From a virus: DNA of 20,251 nt. Of the stretch, positions 4,178 through 11,914 are shown one piece after another. A program made the translations under genes and the position numbers. Location: the IMG/VR virus record IMGVR_UViG_3300018424_000346, positions 1 to 20,251 of that record; one strand, written 5' to 3'. Numbering within the stretch: the stretch's first letter is position 1; every line of letters begins with the position of its first letter. The notes below the pieces were generated by a model. It was not told the origin of the DNA and searched no databases. It saw only the letters and a program-made list of their open reading frames with translations.

Positions 4178-7100
4178 TGCCTGCCTATATTATTGAGACG
4201 GGAAGATCTTATCGTAATCCAATCGAGTCCAAGGACTTTGAGAAGCGTTGGAATAGCGATGAGTATGAAGGCGTGCCTGATGGGTATCAGATTCGGTTCC
4301 TGGGTGCAGGTCCTGGGTCGTTACCCTTAGGCAAAGATAACGTACATTATATTGGTGACGAAGAAGAAGTTTGCACCAACTGCGATAGTGATAGAAGAGA
4401 AGTATACAGACACTATCGTGGTACGGGTGGCAATGGATTTGATCATACCTATACCACAGAGAATCGCATCCGCAAAGAAGATATGGCGGGTGAACGTGGT
4501 AAAGGTAAGGTAGCAAAGAAATATAACGCAGAACCTCGTTCTAACAGACCTGTGTTCTTTGTATTGGAGTCTGCCTCTTCAGGTGGTACTCAGTTTTATC
4601 GTCATTACAACAACGATATCAACAATACAAAAATCTCGTCCAACACTTCAGAGGGTAGTGGGTGGGAGAATACGGGCACATTGGGGTATATACACACCAC
4701 AGAGTCGGGTGCTGCTACTCATGGGGCAGACTATACTCCTCTGTATCATTATTATGCAGGTGCACCGAAGTATGATGACTTCTATACTACCAACCCTGCG
4801 GGTGAAGTAAACCTCTCAGGTGGTCCTATACCCCCCAAGGATCCTCAGAAGGGGGAGTATGTATACCAAGGCATCATCGGTTATGTATATACTGGTGGTT
4901 TTGGGTCACAGAAAGCAAAGCAAGTTGTTGATATTGGTCTGATTGGACCTACTGGACAGTGTGTAGACAAGTCTGGTTGGTATCAGTGGGCAGAGCCATG
5001 GTCATATTTCAAGTATAGATGGGGTAGACGCGGCGATACTGACTCCAGATTTGAGGGACCGCCCAATATGAACGGGTGGGGAGACGCAGATTATGTCGAA
5101 GTTGCCTCTACAGACGCAAACTTTGAGTGGGCATACGGTCTAAATGGCGCAATCAAGGGTGCCGTTCCCAGATATCTGGGATTTGAGGACATGTACGACT
5201 CCCAGTTTGTCTATTATTTGTACGATACGTCGTATCCATGGAACGGTCCTATCTTCGGAATCCAGTATACACTGTCTGATGCGGGTTGTTGTCCCAATAC
5301 AACGTGCACGGATGAGCAAGAGAGACCATATCCTTGCTGCATTCGCACGTATTCTTACCATTCTCACTTCTATCAGATCCGTCAGGACTCCTGGGAGACG
5401 ACAAAATCGACTCTGAAGCTCTCGGACATGTCCACACAGGGCGTAAATGAGTCGTTCTGGACAGTTGGCACGGATTCTAGACGCATTTTCTTCCGCTATA
5501 CTAGCACAACTGGCGCATTTAGGCGTGGTGAAGAGGTAAATGGATGGACAATCACGTCTGTTCGTTACTTTGGTGACGAAAATAAGGCGGGTTTCATAGA
5601 TTTGGGTGAGACAGATGCGGAATCTGGCAACGGAAATACCTTTACATACAACCAACAGATCACTTCTGCCGATGGTGGCACCGCAGTTGTGCTTGCTGGA
5701 TACGGTATTGGCGACAAATGTGCGTTTTTTGGAGTATATGAGTTCCCCAAAAAGGTCACTTACTTCCAAGTTGAGATCGATCCTAACGCATTAGTCGCAT
5801 CTAGGACACTTGATGAGGCAAAACTGGAAGCAGTGATCAATGAAGCGGGGGAACTTGCGGAAGTTAAGATCACAAATGGTGGTTATGGGTATCGTTTTGA
5901 TCAAACAACCATCTCCGTTTCGTCTCCTGGCATCATGGAGGACTTCTCTCCTGGCGATTATGCGTCAGAAATGATGAATCAGACGCCTCTGAATAACAAT
6001 CTGAGCAATGCACGGACTCCTGGATACAAACAGGAGACAAATCAGGACTACGATATGCAAATGCATAACGCAATCCAGAAGACTTCTAATACTTTAGCGC
6101 AGTCTGACGAGAAAACTGCAGGTAAAACTGTCTATAATCGCGGCAAAACGATCCTTCAGAAGCAAGCAAAGGTCATTGTGGAAGAGATTGACGCAAATGG
6201 AAGCATTCTCCGCGTTGCAATCACCGATCCTGGGTCAGGATACTCCCCAGATTTCCCACCTTTGGTCGCAGTTGTGATTCCAGAGACGGTTACACGCGGA
6301 TTTGAAGGTCAGGATACTGCTGGATTTAACCCTGTGTCGCAAGGTGCACTCAAAAATGTCAAGGATAAGTTCGCAACTGACGGCGGATTCGATCTAGAGA
6401 GCGTATTGCAGGAAGGTTTCGGCAAAATCGAAGAGGGATTGAGCGTAGAACTGCCTCAAGGTTACATGAAAGTGACCGATGTGAGCAAAACGGACAAGAC
6501 TGTCCTTTGTCAAGACCTTCCTGCAACGTGTTTGGACCTCACTTTGCCTGGTATTGTGTCTGATGCACTGCCAACAGACGAATCTTTCAAGGAAGTACGC
6601 AAAGTTTCCGATGGAATCAACGATTATTTGAATGGTCCCTTCTCACAAGTACGACAAGCGGCGCAAGAATCGGATCAAAGGTCCGCTGCACTGTCAGGTG
6701 TGTACGGTTGGAATGGTGGAAAGGCGTGTATTGAGATTCCTCAACCCAAAACATACGCAGTAAGTCGTTTTTTCGACATGCCGTGCTCTTATAGAGGCAC
6801 ATCTAACCCCCTGAGTCCTTTAGAAGACCCCAAACCAGTGGCATTTGGGTGGGTCGTACACAAATATTGTGCTTCAGAGGCAGAGGAAGCCACATTTAAG
6901 GTTTCAATGCGGTTAGAGGGGCGTACAGTGGGGTCTCAGGGGCAAGATTTCATGGACTTCTTGAAGGATAAAATGCCTGCGGCGAAACTAACGCCTACCA
7001 GAAAGGTTTCTGGACTCGCAAAGACCCATCCTTGCTTCCGTGGAGGTATTCAAGGACGTTGTTACCGCGATCCTAACGGTCCTGGTTATGTCTTTGTGCC

Positions 7101-7722
7101 CATTGGACTAGATGAGAACACATTTGACTACAACAGGTCAAGTTTTTCGGAGTTTGAACAGTTCCAACTCTGGTTGCACGACAATATTGCAACTTATACC
7201 CCCAACTTCTTAGTTGGTCCTTGGACTTGGAGTTTTACGACTCCAAATACGGATCCTCAAACTGGAGAACCAGATGGGACATCGACAACTGAGAACTTTA
7301 GCGACTCTACCAACATTACTGCGATTGAAGCAGAACCTTGGGTGAACGGTGCGCCACCAAATGAATGTTGGGATACCTATGTGCGTGGTGTTACTGCCTC
7401 AGATGGTCCTTTGGACGTTTTCTGCGGATGGGATGCTAACGGACAACCTATTGCGGGTACTACATATGATCAAGTACCCGAACTCATGAGTATCTGTGCG
7501 GCTCTTGAGAATGTCAACGACGTTTCTATTGCAGTACAACCAGGCAGAATGCAGGGTGGTAATCCAAGTTTTGTTTTAGGACCATATGTCGGTCAGATGA
7601 AAGTGCGGAACTACCTAACAGGTGCGACCATTGTTTATTCCAAGGCAGTTCAGTATTTGAGCAACCCATACTTCAGTGAATGCGACGTTGGCATCCAAAG
7701 CGTTATTGGAGATGGATTCTAA
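4177..7722 (+). CDS. large virion structural protein (1181 aa) with DUF5648-like repeats, probably tail or baseplate
   Basis: The N-terminal quarter has three copies of a module with Y-R/H-HY ... D-x-x-YTT ... E ... GY-(V/I): residues about 77-130 (YRHYRG, HTYTT), 140-176 (YRHYNN, YIHTT) and 189-240 (LYHYYAG, DDFYTTNPAGE, GIIGYVYT). This resembles the DUF5648 repeat found in secreted and surface proteins. Residues about 370-387 hold a cysteine cluster (GCCPNTTC...CC). Two GxGY beta units follow at about 568 and 688, of the same kind as in the giant protein further downstream. The last 500 residues are rich in Trp, Cys and Gly with no known domain. The gene sits between a coiled-coil gene and the PAAR-like tip gene, both joined by TAATG overlaps, so a tail-tip or baseplate-associated role is likely. 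It is not a recognised T4 orthologue. Host-surface binding is inferred from the repeats. Confidence 0.8.
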   Translation: MPAYIIETGRSYRNPIESKDFEKRWNSDEYEGVPDGYQIRFLGAGPGSLPLGKDNVHYIGDEEEVCTNCDSDRREVYRHYRGTGGNGFDHTYTTENRIRKEDMAGERGKGKVAKKYNAEPRSNRPVFFVLESASSGGTQFYRHYNNDINNTKISSNTSEGSGWENTGTLGYIHTTESGAATHGADYTPLYHYYAGAPKYDDFYTTNPAGEVNLSGGPIPPKDPQKGEYVYQGIIGYVYTGGFGSQKAKQVVDIGLIGPTGQCVDKSGWYQWAEPWSYFKYRWGRRGDTDSRFEGPPNMNGWGDADYVEVASTDANFEWAYGLNGAIKGAVPRYLGFEDMYDSQFVYYLYDTSYPWNGPIFGIQYTLSDAGCCPNTTCTDEQERPYPCCIRTYSYHSHFYQIRQDSWETTKSTLKLSDMSTQGVNESFWTVGTDSRRIFFRYTSTTGAFRRGEEVNGWTITSVRYFGDENKAGFIDLGETDAESGNGNTFTYNQQITSADGGTAVVLAGYGIGDKCAFFGVYEFPKKVTYFQVEIDPNALVASRTLDEAKLEAVINEAGELAEVKITNGGYGYRFDQTTISVSSPGIMEDFSPGDYASEMMNQTPLNNNLSNARTPGYKQETNQDYDMQMHNAIQKTSNTLAQSDEKTAGKTVYNRGKTILQKQAKVIVEEIDANGSILRVAITDPGSGYSPDFPPLVAVVIPETVTRGFEGQDTAGFNPVSQGALKNVKDKFATDGGFDLESVLQEGFGKIEEGLSVELPQGYMKVTDVSKTDKTVLCQDLPATCLDLTLPGIVSDALPTDESFKEVRKVSDGINDYLNGPFSQVRQAAQESDQRSAALSGVYGWNGGKACIEIPQPKTYAVSRFFDMPCSYRGTSNPLSPLEDPKPVAFGWVVHKYCASEAEEATFKVSMRLEGRTVGSQGQDFMDFLKDKMPAAKLTPTRKVSGLAKTHPCFRGGIQGRCYRDPNGPGYVFVPIGLDENTFDYNRSSFSEFEQFQLWLHDNIATYTPNFLVGPWTWSFTTPNTDPQTGEPDGTSTTENFSDSTNITAIEAEPWVNGAPPNECWDTYVRGVTASDGPLDVFCGWDANGQPIAGTTYDQVPELMSICAALENVNDVSIAVQPGRMQGGNPSFVLGPYVGQMKVRNYLTGATIVYSKAVQYLSNPYFSECDVGIQSVIGDGF

Positions 7723-8255
7723 TGGCATATGGATTTCTAAAACCTGTTGCGGCACACAATGCCTTGACCTGTAGTGGTCATGGATTGTGCTTGCCCCCCA
7801 CTATTCACTCGACTCAGGCGTGTGGCAGTCCACCAATCCCATATACAATCAAAGTCAAAGATTTTACATGTTGGTGGCCACCATATCCATTGGTGCCACT
7901 ATCTGCCCTCAATCCTCTGAGAGCAATGGTGCTTGTACACTTCCTTCCGATTTATTTGTTGGGAGATACATTCACCCCCCATTTCAGCACATGTACAAAC
8001 ATTATTATATACATGTGTCCATGCGGACCCAATGTCTGTCCTATTCCCACACCAATCCCATGTTCAGTCTTAACGATTGAGGATGCGGGTGGTGTAGGTC
8101 ACCCCAGGGTTCTATTCACAACTACACTCACGGTCTTTGCATTAAAACTGCCTGTTGGCAGAATGCTCGATCCCCTTGGAATCGGATTTCCTGGATGGTC
8201 ATATCCGTGTAGTTCGGTTGTGGGATGGGGATCTGCTACGGTCTGGTCGTCCTGA
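7722..8255 (+). CDS. PAAR-like tail spike tip protein (gp5.4-like position)
   Basis: The start is the ATG overlapping the previous stop (TAATG), giving 177 residues; an in-frame ATG at 7680 lies inside the upstream gene. Two PAAR-like segments are visible. The first is VAAHNALTCSGHGLCLPP (residues 9-26). The second starts with GDTF (81-84) and runs to RVLFTTTLTVF..KLPVGRMLD (129-150) and VVGWGSATVW (166-175), the classic 'tVf-nG-paaR-gD ... GS-tV' ending. Ten cysteines and several histidines could bind the metal ion that stabilises such tips. PAAR proteins cap the central spike and make the sharp end that pierces the cell envelope. T4 gp5.4 is about 97 residues, so this one is nearly double length with a proline/hydrophobic insert. 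Its position before gp25 and gp6 agrees with cyanomyovirus tail modules. Confidence 0.75.
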   Translation: MAYGFLKPVAAHNALTCSGHGLCLPPTIHSTQACGSPPIPYTIKVKDFTCWWPPYPLVPLSALNPLRAMVLVHFLPIYLLGDTFTPHFSTCTNIIIYMCPCGPNVCPIPTPIPCSVLTIEDAGGVGHPRVLFTTTLTVFALKLPVGRMLDPLGIGFPGWSYPCSSVVGWGSATVWSS

Positions 8256-8263
8256 TCGGATCG

Positions 8264-8272
8264 TGCTATAAT
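8264..8272 (+). promoter_or_regulatory. extended -10 promoter TGCTATAAT
   Basis: TGCTATAAT is a perfect extended -10 (TGnTATAAT). It begins 9 bases after the PAAR-like gene ends and 36 bases before the ATG at 8300. There is no good -35, but extended -10 sites can work without one. Together with the terminator at 8469-8505 it delimits a transcript of about 225 bases. Confidence 0.6.
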
Positions 8273-8299
8273 ATTCAAGTCCACCACACGACACATACT

Positions 8300-8452
8300 A
8301 TGCCTGCTAAAGCTAAAGTTGGTTCTTCTCGGGTTATCTTCCAGTCGGGTCCTCCGAAGCGGACTCGTCAAGGTCGCAGTGCAAACACAAAACTGTCTGC
8401 CACCTCTCGTAATGGTCGGAAGAAGCGTTATCGGGGTCAAGGTAAGGGATGA
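8300..8452 (+). CDS. 50-aa highly basic small protein
   Basis: The product is 50 residues with no acidic residue: MPAKAKVGSSRVIFQSG, PPKRTRQGRSANTKLSAT, and the end RNGRKKRYRGQGKG. The density of Lys/Arg/Gly, with KRTRQG and KKRYRGQGK clusters, suggests RNA or DNA binding, in the manner of small ribosomal-like or nucleic-acid-coating peptides. From memory, similar short basic proteins sit near the baseplate genes of many T4-like cyanophages. A reading from 8225 would add 25 residues but would start upstream of the promoter's predicted transcript start. The gene has its own extended -10 promoter and overlaps the next start by ATGA (8449-8452). Confidence 0.6.
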   Translation: MPAKAKVGSSRVIFQSGPPKRTRQGRSANTKLSATSRNGRKKRYRGQGKG

Positions 8453-8643
8453 GCAAAGTTAAAACTACACCCCAGTTAGTTGATGAGGCTAACTGGGGTC
8501 TTTTTCGGGCAACCATGAATCTGCCCGCTGCTGCCGACCATTGTGGAATGTCCCAAAGAGAAATGAAAATGACTTTCCGCGAGTTTCTTAAATATCATCA
8601 TGAAGATTATAAACACATAACCCAACTGTTTCTGAATATCTAA
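8449..8643 (+). CDS. 64-aa small protein whose coding sequence contains a terminator
   Basis: Reading from the ATGA overlap at 8449 (AAGG six bases upstream) gives 64 residues: a variable start, then WGLFRATMNLPAAADHCGMSQ, then a helix, REMKMTFREFLKYHHEDYK, and a hydrophobic end. The region GLFR..MNLP.AADHCGMS..EMK.TFREFL.YH..DYK looks like a conserved cyanophage helical unit, possibly helix-turn-helix-like (AADHCGMSQREMKMTFREFL resembles the two-helix part of such a fold). Codons 7-19 form the arms of a perfect intrinsic terminator (8469-8505), so RNA structure and protein are constrained together. A shorter start at ATG 8515, after the terminator, would give 42 residues but has no ribosome site. 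DNA binding is a weak inference. Confidence 0.65.
   Translation: MSKVKTTPQLVDEANWGLFRATMNLPAAADHCGMSQREMKMTFREFLKYHHEDYKHITQLFLNI
8469..8505 (+). terminator. perfect intrinsic terminator inside a coding sequence
   Basis: ACCCCAGTTAG (8469-8479) and CTAACTGGGGT (8489-8499) form an 11-bp perfect stem around a 9-base loop, followed by C and five T (8501-8505). This is the best terminator in the window. It lies 20 bases into the 64-aa gene and 17 bases after the basic 50-aa gene ends. Confidence 0.85.
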
Positions 8644-8645
8644 CC

Positions 8646-9176
8646 ATGTATAGCGCACTCCATAAAAGTCTGTATTACATCTCTCAAGATAAAGAGATGG
8701 CACTGATCCAAACGGTCGTTCATCAGATCATGGTTCAGAAACCAGACTGGCATCCGAGTGATACGCTATTCCTTTGTGTCTCCCCAGACTATTCGAGTAT
8801 CATTACTCAACACATGGCACACTCGTTGACGATTGATGGTGAGATCTATCACATCGAATCCGTCAACGTGCCATTTCCAGACGAATCGAAGGTTGAATAT
8901 GAACTTGACTTTCTGGAGAACTTCCACCGTTGGAAAGATCGGTTCAAAAAGTTTGTTTTGATTGAGGCAGGTGTTATCCGAGGTGGCAACTATACTTGGA
9001 TCACAAAATCAATCCGTAGACTGAGTACGAAAGAGATATACACTGTGGCAATGTGCGAAAACGTTCATAGTAAGTTCAAGAGCGATTTCGTTGGTGAATA
9101 TTACGACGATGATGAGCAAGATCTGCACTTCTGGTGGGAGAGACCAAATAACCACTGGGATTGGCGTGATAAATAA
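8646..9176 (+). CDS. phosphoribosyltransferase-like protein, probably degenerate; function unknown
   Basis: The gene starts two bases after the previous stop and encodes 176 residues. The layout suggests a type I PRTase fold: an opening strand and helix, SDTLFLCVSPDYSSIITQHMAHSL (38-61); a central strand followed by a loop, KKFVLIEAGVIRGGNYTWI (101-119), placed like the PRPP-binding 'VLlvDDvitTG.T'; then a strand, EIYTVAMCEN (130-139); and an end, SDFVGEYY...HFWWERP, like 'dyvg...fpWe'. The acidic pair of the PRPP loop is missing (EAG instead of DD), so catalysis is doubtful. The gene lies in the tail module of the phage, and similar proteins of unknown role occur near the baseplate genes of cyanophages. 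The fold assignment is by eye only. Confidence 0.6.
   Translation: MYSALHKSLYYISQDKEMALIQTVVHQIMVQKPDWHPSDTLFLCVSPDYSSIITQHMAHSLTIDGEIYHIESVNVPFPDESKVEYELDFLENFHRWKDRFKKFVLIEAGVIRGGNYTWITKSIRRLSTKEIYTVAMCENVHSKFKSDFVGEYYDDDEQDLHFWWERPNNHWDWRDK
9168..9175 (+). promoter_or_regulatory. T4-like late promoter motif GATAAATA
   Basis: GATAAATA overlaps the stop codon of the preceding gene and lies 58 bases before the ATG at 9234. It fits the NATAAATA late motif and would drive the 63-aa gene, gp25, gp6 and beyond. A 6-bp inverted repeat, GCTTAA/TTAAGC (9195-9200, 9217-9222), lies in the leader. Confidence 0.55.
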
Positions 9177-9233
9177 CTTTGAGCGATAGCAACCGCTTAA
9201 AAAGTTCTGTTGATCCTTAAGCAAGAGAAACAG

Positions 9234-9425
9234 ATGGCTAACAACCCGATACCTGACCATGTGCCTAGCATCATGGAGCAACAGTTCGGCACAAGGGTAC
9301 TAATCACTGACCCGAAAGCTGATAAATATCTGAGGTTAGCACACAAGAACGATCCACCCAACGATCGTCTTTCAAAATGGTGTGGTGGTAAAAATGGGTT
9401 CGATGATTACGTTGAACGTCTCTAA
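9234..9425 (+). CDS. 63-aa small protein directly upstream of gp25
   Basis: ATG 9234 gives 63 residues, MANNPIPDHVPSIMEQQFG, then TDPKADKYLRLAHKNDPPND, then WCGGKNGFDDYVERL. A TTG at 9210 would add eight residues without support. Upstream, GCAAGAGAAACAG offers at best a poor ribosome site. The stop and the gp25 start overlap as TAATG, so translation is probably coupled to gp25. No family is recognised. Its place at the head of the wedge genes suggests a small baseplate or assembly factor, but the sequence itself gives no proof. Confidence 0.65.
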   Translation: MANNPIPDHVPSIMEQQFGTRVLITDPKADKYLRLAHKNDPPNDRLSKWCGGKNGFDDYVERL

Positions 9426-9838
9426 TGCCCGCTTATAGATTTAGATCTGAAAAGTTCCTTAGTAGAGGGTACAAAGACCTTGCAGTTTCGTTCAAGGCAA
9501 ATCCCAATACTAAGGATTTTAGTGTGGTTAAAAATGAGAACGCAATCAAACAGTCCATCAGAAACCTGATGCTCACTACGTTTGGTGAACGTCCTTTCCA
9601 ACCTGGGATTGGTTCCAGAATCAAAAGTCTTCTCTTTGAACCCTTTGATGTGTTCTTGGCGGAAGAAATGAAGACAGAGATCAGAAACACTGTTGAAAGA
9701 CTAGAACCAAGGGTTGAACTTCAAAATGTATTCATCCGCGAAAACCCTGATAGTTACGAACTTAACGTAACTATTGAATATATCATTATCGGTCAAACTA
9801 TAACTCAAACTGTAGATTTCCTCTTAGAGGTCGCATAA
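9425..9838 (+). CDS. 25: baseplate wedge protein gp25 (GPW/gp25 family)
   Basis: This 137-residue protein (T4 gp25 has 132) shows the family core: AIKQSIRNLMLTTFGERPFQPGIGSRI (about 40-66), the following LLFEPFD, and the conserved EPR motif at 94-96 in ERLEPRVEL. It ends in two strands, YELNVTIEYII and QTITQTVDFLLEV. gp25 sits in the inner wedge next to the hub and, with gp53 and the gp6-gp7 bundle, starts sheath polymerisation. The start overlaps the previous stop (TAATG), and gp6 begins 2 bases after its end, the standard cyanomyovirus order. Confidence 0.93.
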   Translation: MPAYRFRSEKFLSRGYKDLAVSFKANPNTKDFSVVKNENAIKQSIRNLMLTTFGERPFQPGIGSRIKSLLFEPFDVFLAEEMKTEIRNTVERLEPRVELQNVFIRENPDSYELNVTIEYIIIGQTITQTVDFLLEVA

Positions 9839-9839
9839 C

Positions 9840-11909
9840 ATGCCAGCCGTACCCTCTCAACTTACATCCCTTGATTTCTTTGAGATCAAGGAATCAATCA
9901 AGTCATATCTACGAACTCGTGATGAGTTCAGTGATTATGATTTTGAGGGATCGTCTGCCTCTTATCTGATTGATATTTTAGCATACAACACGTACTACTC
10001 TGCATTCAATGCCAATATGGCATTGAACGAGACTTTCCTTGAGTCGGCAACTGTTAGAGATAACATTGTCCGTGTTGCTAAGCAACTCAACTATACTCCA
10101 AGATCCATCAAAGCAGCACGAGCTTGCGTTCGTATCAGCGTTCAAACCTCTGCTGTTGGTTCTTCTGCAAACTTCCCCGAAACCGTCACTCTCAGAAAGG
10201 GAGATGTGTTTGTTTCTAGGAACCTGACTGATACTTTTATCTTTGCGGTTAGAAGCGATATTCAAGTTTCTGTAAATCCCCAAACAGGACTTGCTGAGTT
10301 TAGTAAAGTCATCTTCTACCAAGGAAACCTACTCAACTTTGAGTATACAGTTGATGACACCAAGGATCAGGACTTTATCGTTCCTTCGGAGAACGTCGAT
10401 ACCGAACTCATGAGAATATTTGTACGTCCTAACGTACAGTCTCAAGAAACTGACGAGTATTCTCCCGTTGGAAACGCTGTCAACCTCGACCAAGGAAGTC
10501 GCGTATACTTCCTTGAGGAAGCAGATGACCTCAGATATAAGATTATCTTCGGAGATGGCGTCCTGGGGCGTAAACTGCTCAATGGTGAGGTTATTAACAT
10601 TGAGTATATTCGCACTGCAGGTCCAGAAGCAAACGGTTGTACCGATTTTGCATTTACTGGTCTGATTGTTGACTCCGAGGGTCGTCCTATTCCCCCTCAG
10701 AACATTATTATCACAACTGTTGATGCTGCAACTGATGCTGAGGTCCGTGAATCTCCTCTGAGCATCAAGTTTAATGCTCCCAGATCATTTGCAACACAAA
10801 ACCGTGCTGTAACTGAGTCTGATTATGAGTTCATCACTAAAAAGATCTATCCCCAAGCAGCATCAGTTACTGCATATGGTGGTGAGAAGTTGAACCCGCC
10901 GATTTACGGAAAAGTGTACATCGCTATCCGTTCTAAGTCGGGCACAAAACTGAATGCAACGACGAAGACGCAGATTAAGAACAATCTTCTGCCATATGCA
11001 ATGGCATCGATCGAGCCTGTCATCACAGACCCAACTTCGTTCTTTGTTGTTCCAAAATCTTGGGTTTACTATGATGGAAACTGCACCGTGAAGAGTTCGG
11101 CAGAGATTCAGACCGATCTTCTCCGCAGTATTGACAAATATAACTCTGCTGGACAATCAAATCGCTTTGGTGGTCGTATTGAAGGTTCAAAATACAGCTC
11201 TATGCTGGATGCGACCAATCCCTGCATCTCTGGTAGCGTTACTCAACTCTCTTTGGGTCAAAATCTGGAAAACTTCGCTTTCGGTACCGTATTTACCGAG
11301 TGTCTGGATTTTGGTAACCCCATTCATAACCCCAATGACCTGACAGGCAATGATGGTGATGGTAATCAGTGTGCACCTGTCTTCTCGTCCGTAAAATCGG
11401 GCGTATTCTACGCTACGGGATATACAGCAGATCTTGTAGACCTGATTGCTGGTGGAATCAGCACCACTCAGGTTGCGAATACGATCGTTAGTGTGGATCA
11501 AGAAACTCTCGTTCCTGTAAACATCAGAGACGATGGTAGAGGGTCATTGATGCTCGTTACAACAAGAAACGAGAAAGAACTCATTTTGAATAATAACGTC
11601 GGTACTGTGGACTATTCCTCAGGTATTGTCTGTGTTGGACCCATTGCTATTGCAGGTACACCAGACGGTACAGAACGCCTTCCTGTGTCGGTCAACCCCT
11701 ATTCGTCTTCTATCGTCATTCCCCCTGGCGTGGATCCTGCGATCTTTAATCCTGGTGTTTTCCCCATTGATTACAACACCAATAATAACGTGACATCGCC
11801 CTTCGATCCTAACAACTTCGACTCCTGGAACTATGGAGCGACCGACATAAATATCATTGATTATCCCACGGATACGTTCGTGTATCCCGAGTTCGAGTCT
11901 TGTTTCTAA
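9840..11909 (+). CDS. 6: baseplate wedge protein gp6
   Basis: The 689-residue product (T4 gp6 has 660) begins with the typical helical segment SLDFFEIKESIKSYLRTRDEF followed by DYDFEGSSASYLIDILAYNTYYSAFNANMALNETFLESA. It continues with the strand-rich region LRYKIIFGDGVLGRKLLNGEVINIEYIRT at about 231-259. The baseplate_J-type part is NRAVTESDYEFITKKIYPQAASVTAYGGEKLNPPIYGKVYIAIR at about 321-364. gp6 forms dimers that join neighbouring wedges in an iris-like ring and drive the baseplate change from hexagon to star. The C-terminal 200 residues, rich in Asn, Gly and Pro, are less typical. It lies 2 bases after gp25 and 5 bases before the giant gene. Confidence 0.92.
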   Translation: MPAVPSQLTSLDFFEIKESIKSYLRTRDEFSDYDFEGSSASYLIDILAYNTYYSAFNANMALNETFLESATVRDNIVRVAKQLNYTPRSIKAARACVRISVQTSAVGSSANFPETVTLRKGDVFVSRNLTDTFIFAVRSDIQVSVNPQTGLAEFSKVIFYQGNLLNFEYTVDDTKDQDFIVPSENVDTELMRIFVRPNVQSQETDEYSPVGNAVNLDQGSRVYFLEEADDLRYKIIFGDGVLGRKLLNGEVINIEYIRTAGPEANGCTDFAFTGLIVDSEGRPIPPQNIIITTVDAATDAEVRESPLSIKFNAPRSFATQNRAVTESDYEFITKKIYPQAASVTAYGGEKLNPPIYGKVYIAIRSKSGTKLNATTKTQIKNNLLPYAMASIEPVITDPTSFFVVPKSWVYYDGNCTVKSSAEIQTDLLRSIDKYNSAGQSNRFGGRIEGSKYSSMLDATNPCISGSVTQLSLGQNLENFAFGTVFTECLDFGNPIHNPNDLTGNDGDGNQCAPVFSSVKSGVFYATGYTADLVDLIAGGISTTQVANTIVSVDQETLVPVNIRDDGRGSLMLVTTRNEKELILNNNVGTVDYSSGIVCVGPIAIAGTPDGTERLPVSVNPYSSSIVIPPGVDPAIFNPGVFPIDYNTNNNVTSPFDPNNFDSWNYGATDINIIDYPTDTFVYPEFESCF
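11846..11853 (+). promoter_or_regulatory. possible late promoter motif CATAAATA
   Basis: CATAAATA lies in the last codons of gp6, 61 bases before the ATG of the giant gene. It fits NATAAATA and could add transcription of that gene. Being inside coding sequence, it could also be chance. Confidence 0.35.
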
Positions 11910-11914
11910 GATAA

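Noticed and set aside
5140-5769. 209-codon minus-strand frame inside the 1181-aa gene
   Set aside because: It is a shadow within an uninterrupted 1181-codon gene; no start signal or family pattern.
7680-7721. Earlier in-frame ATG for the PAAR-like gene
   Set aside because: It would add 14 residues overlapping the end of the structural gene. The TAATG overlap at 7720-7724 matches the coupling used at 4177 and 9425.
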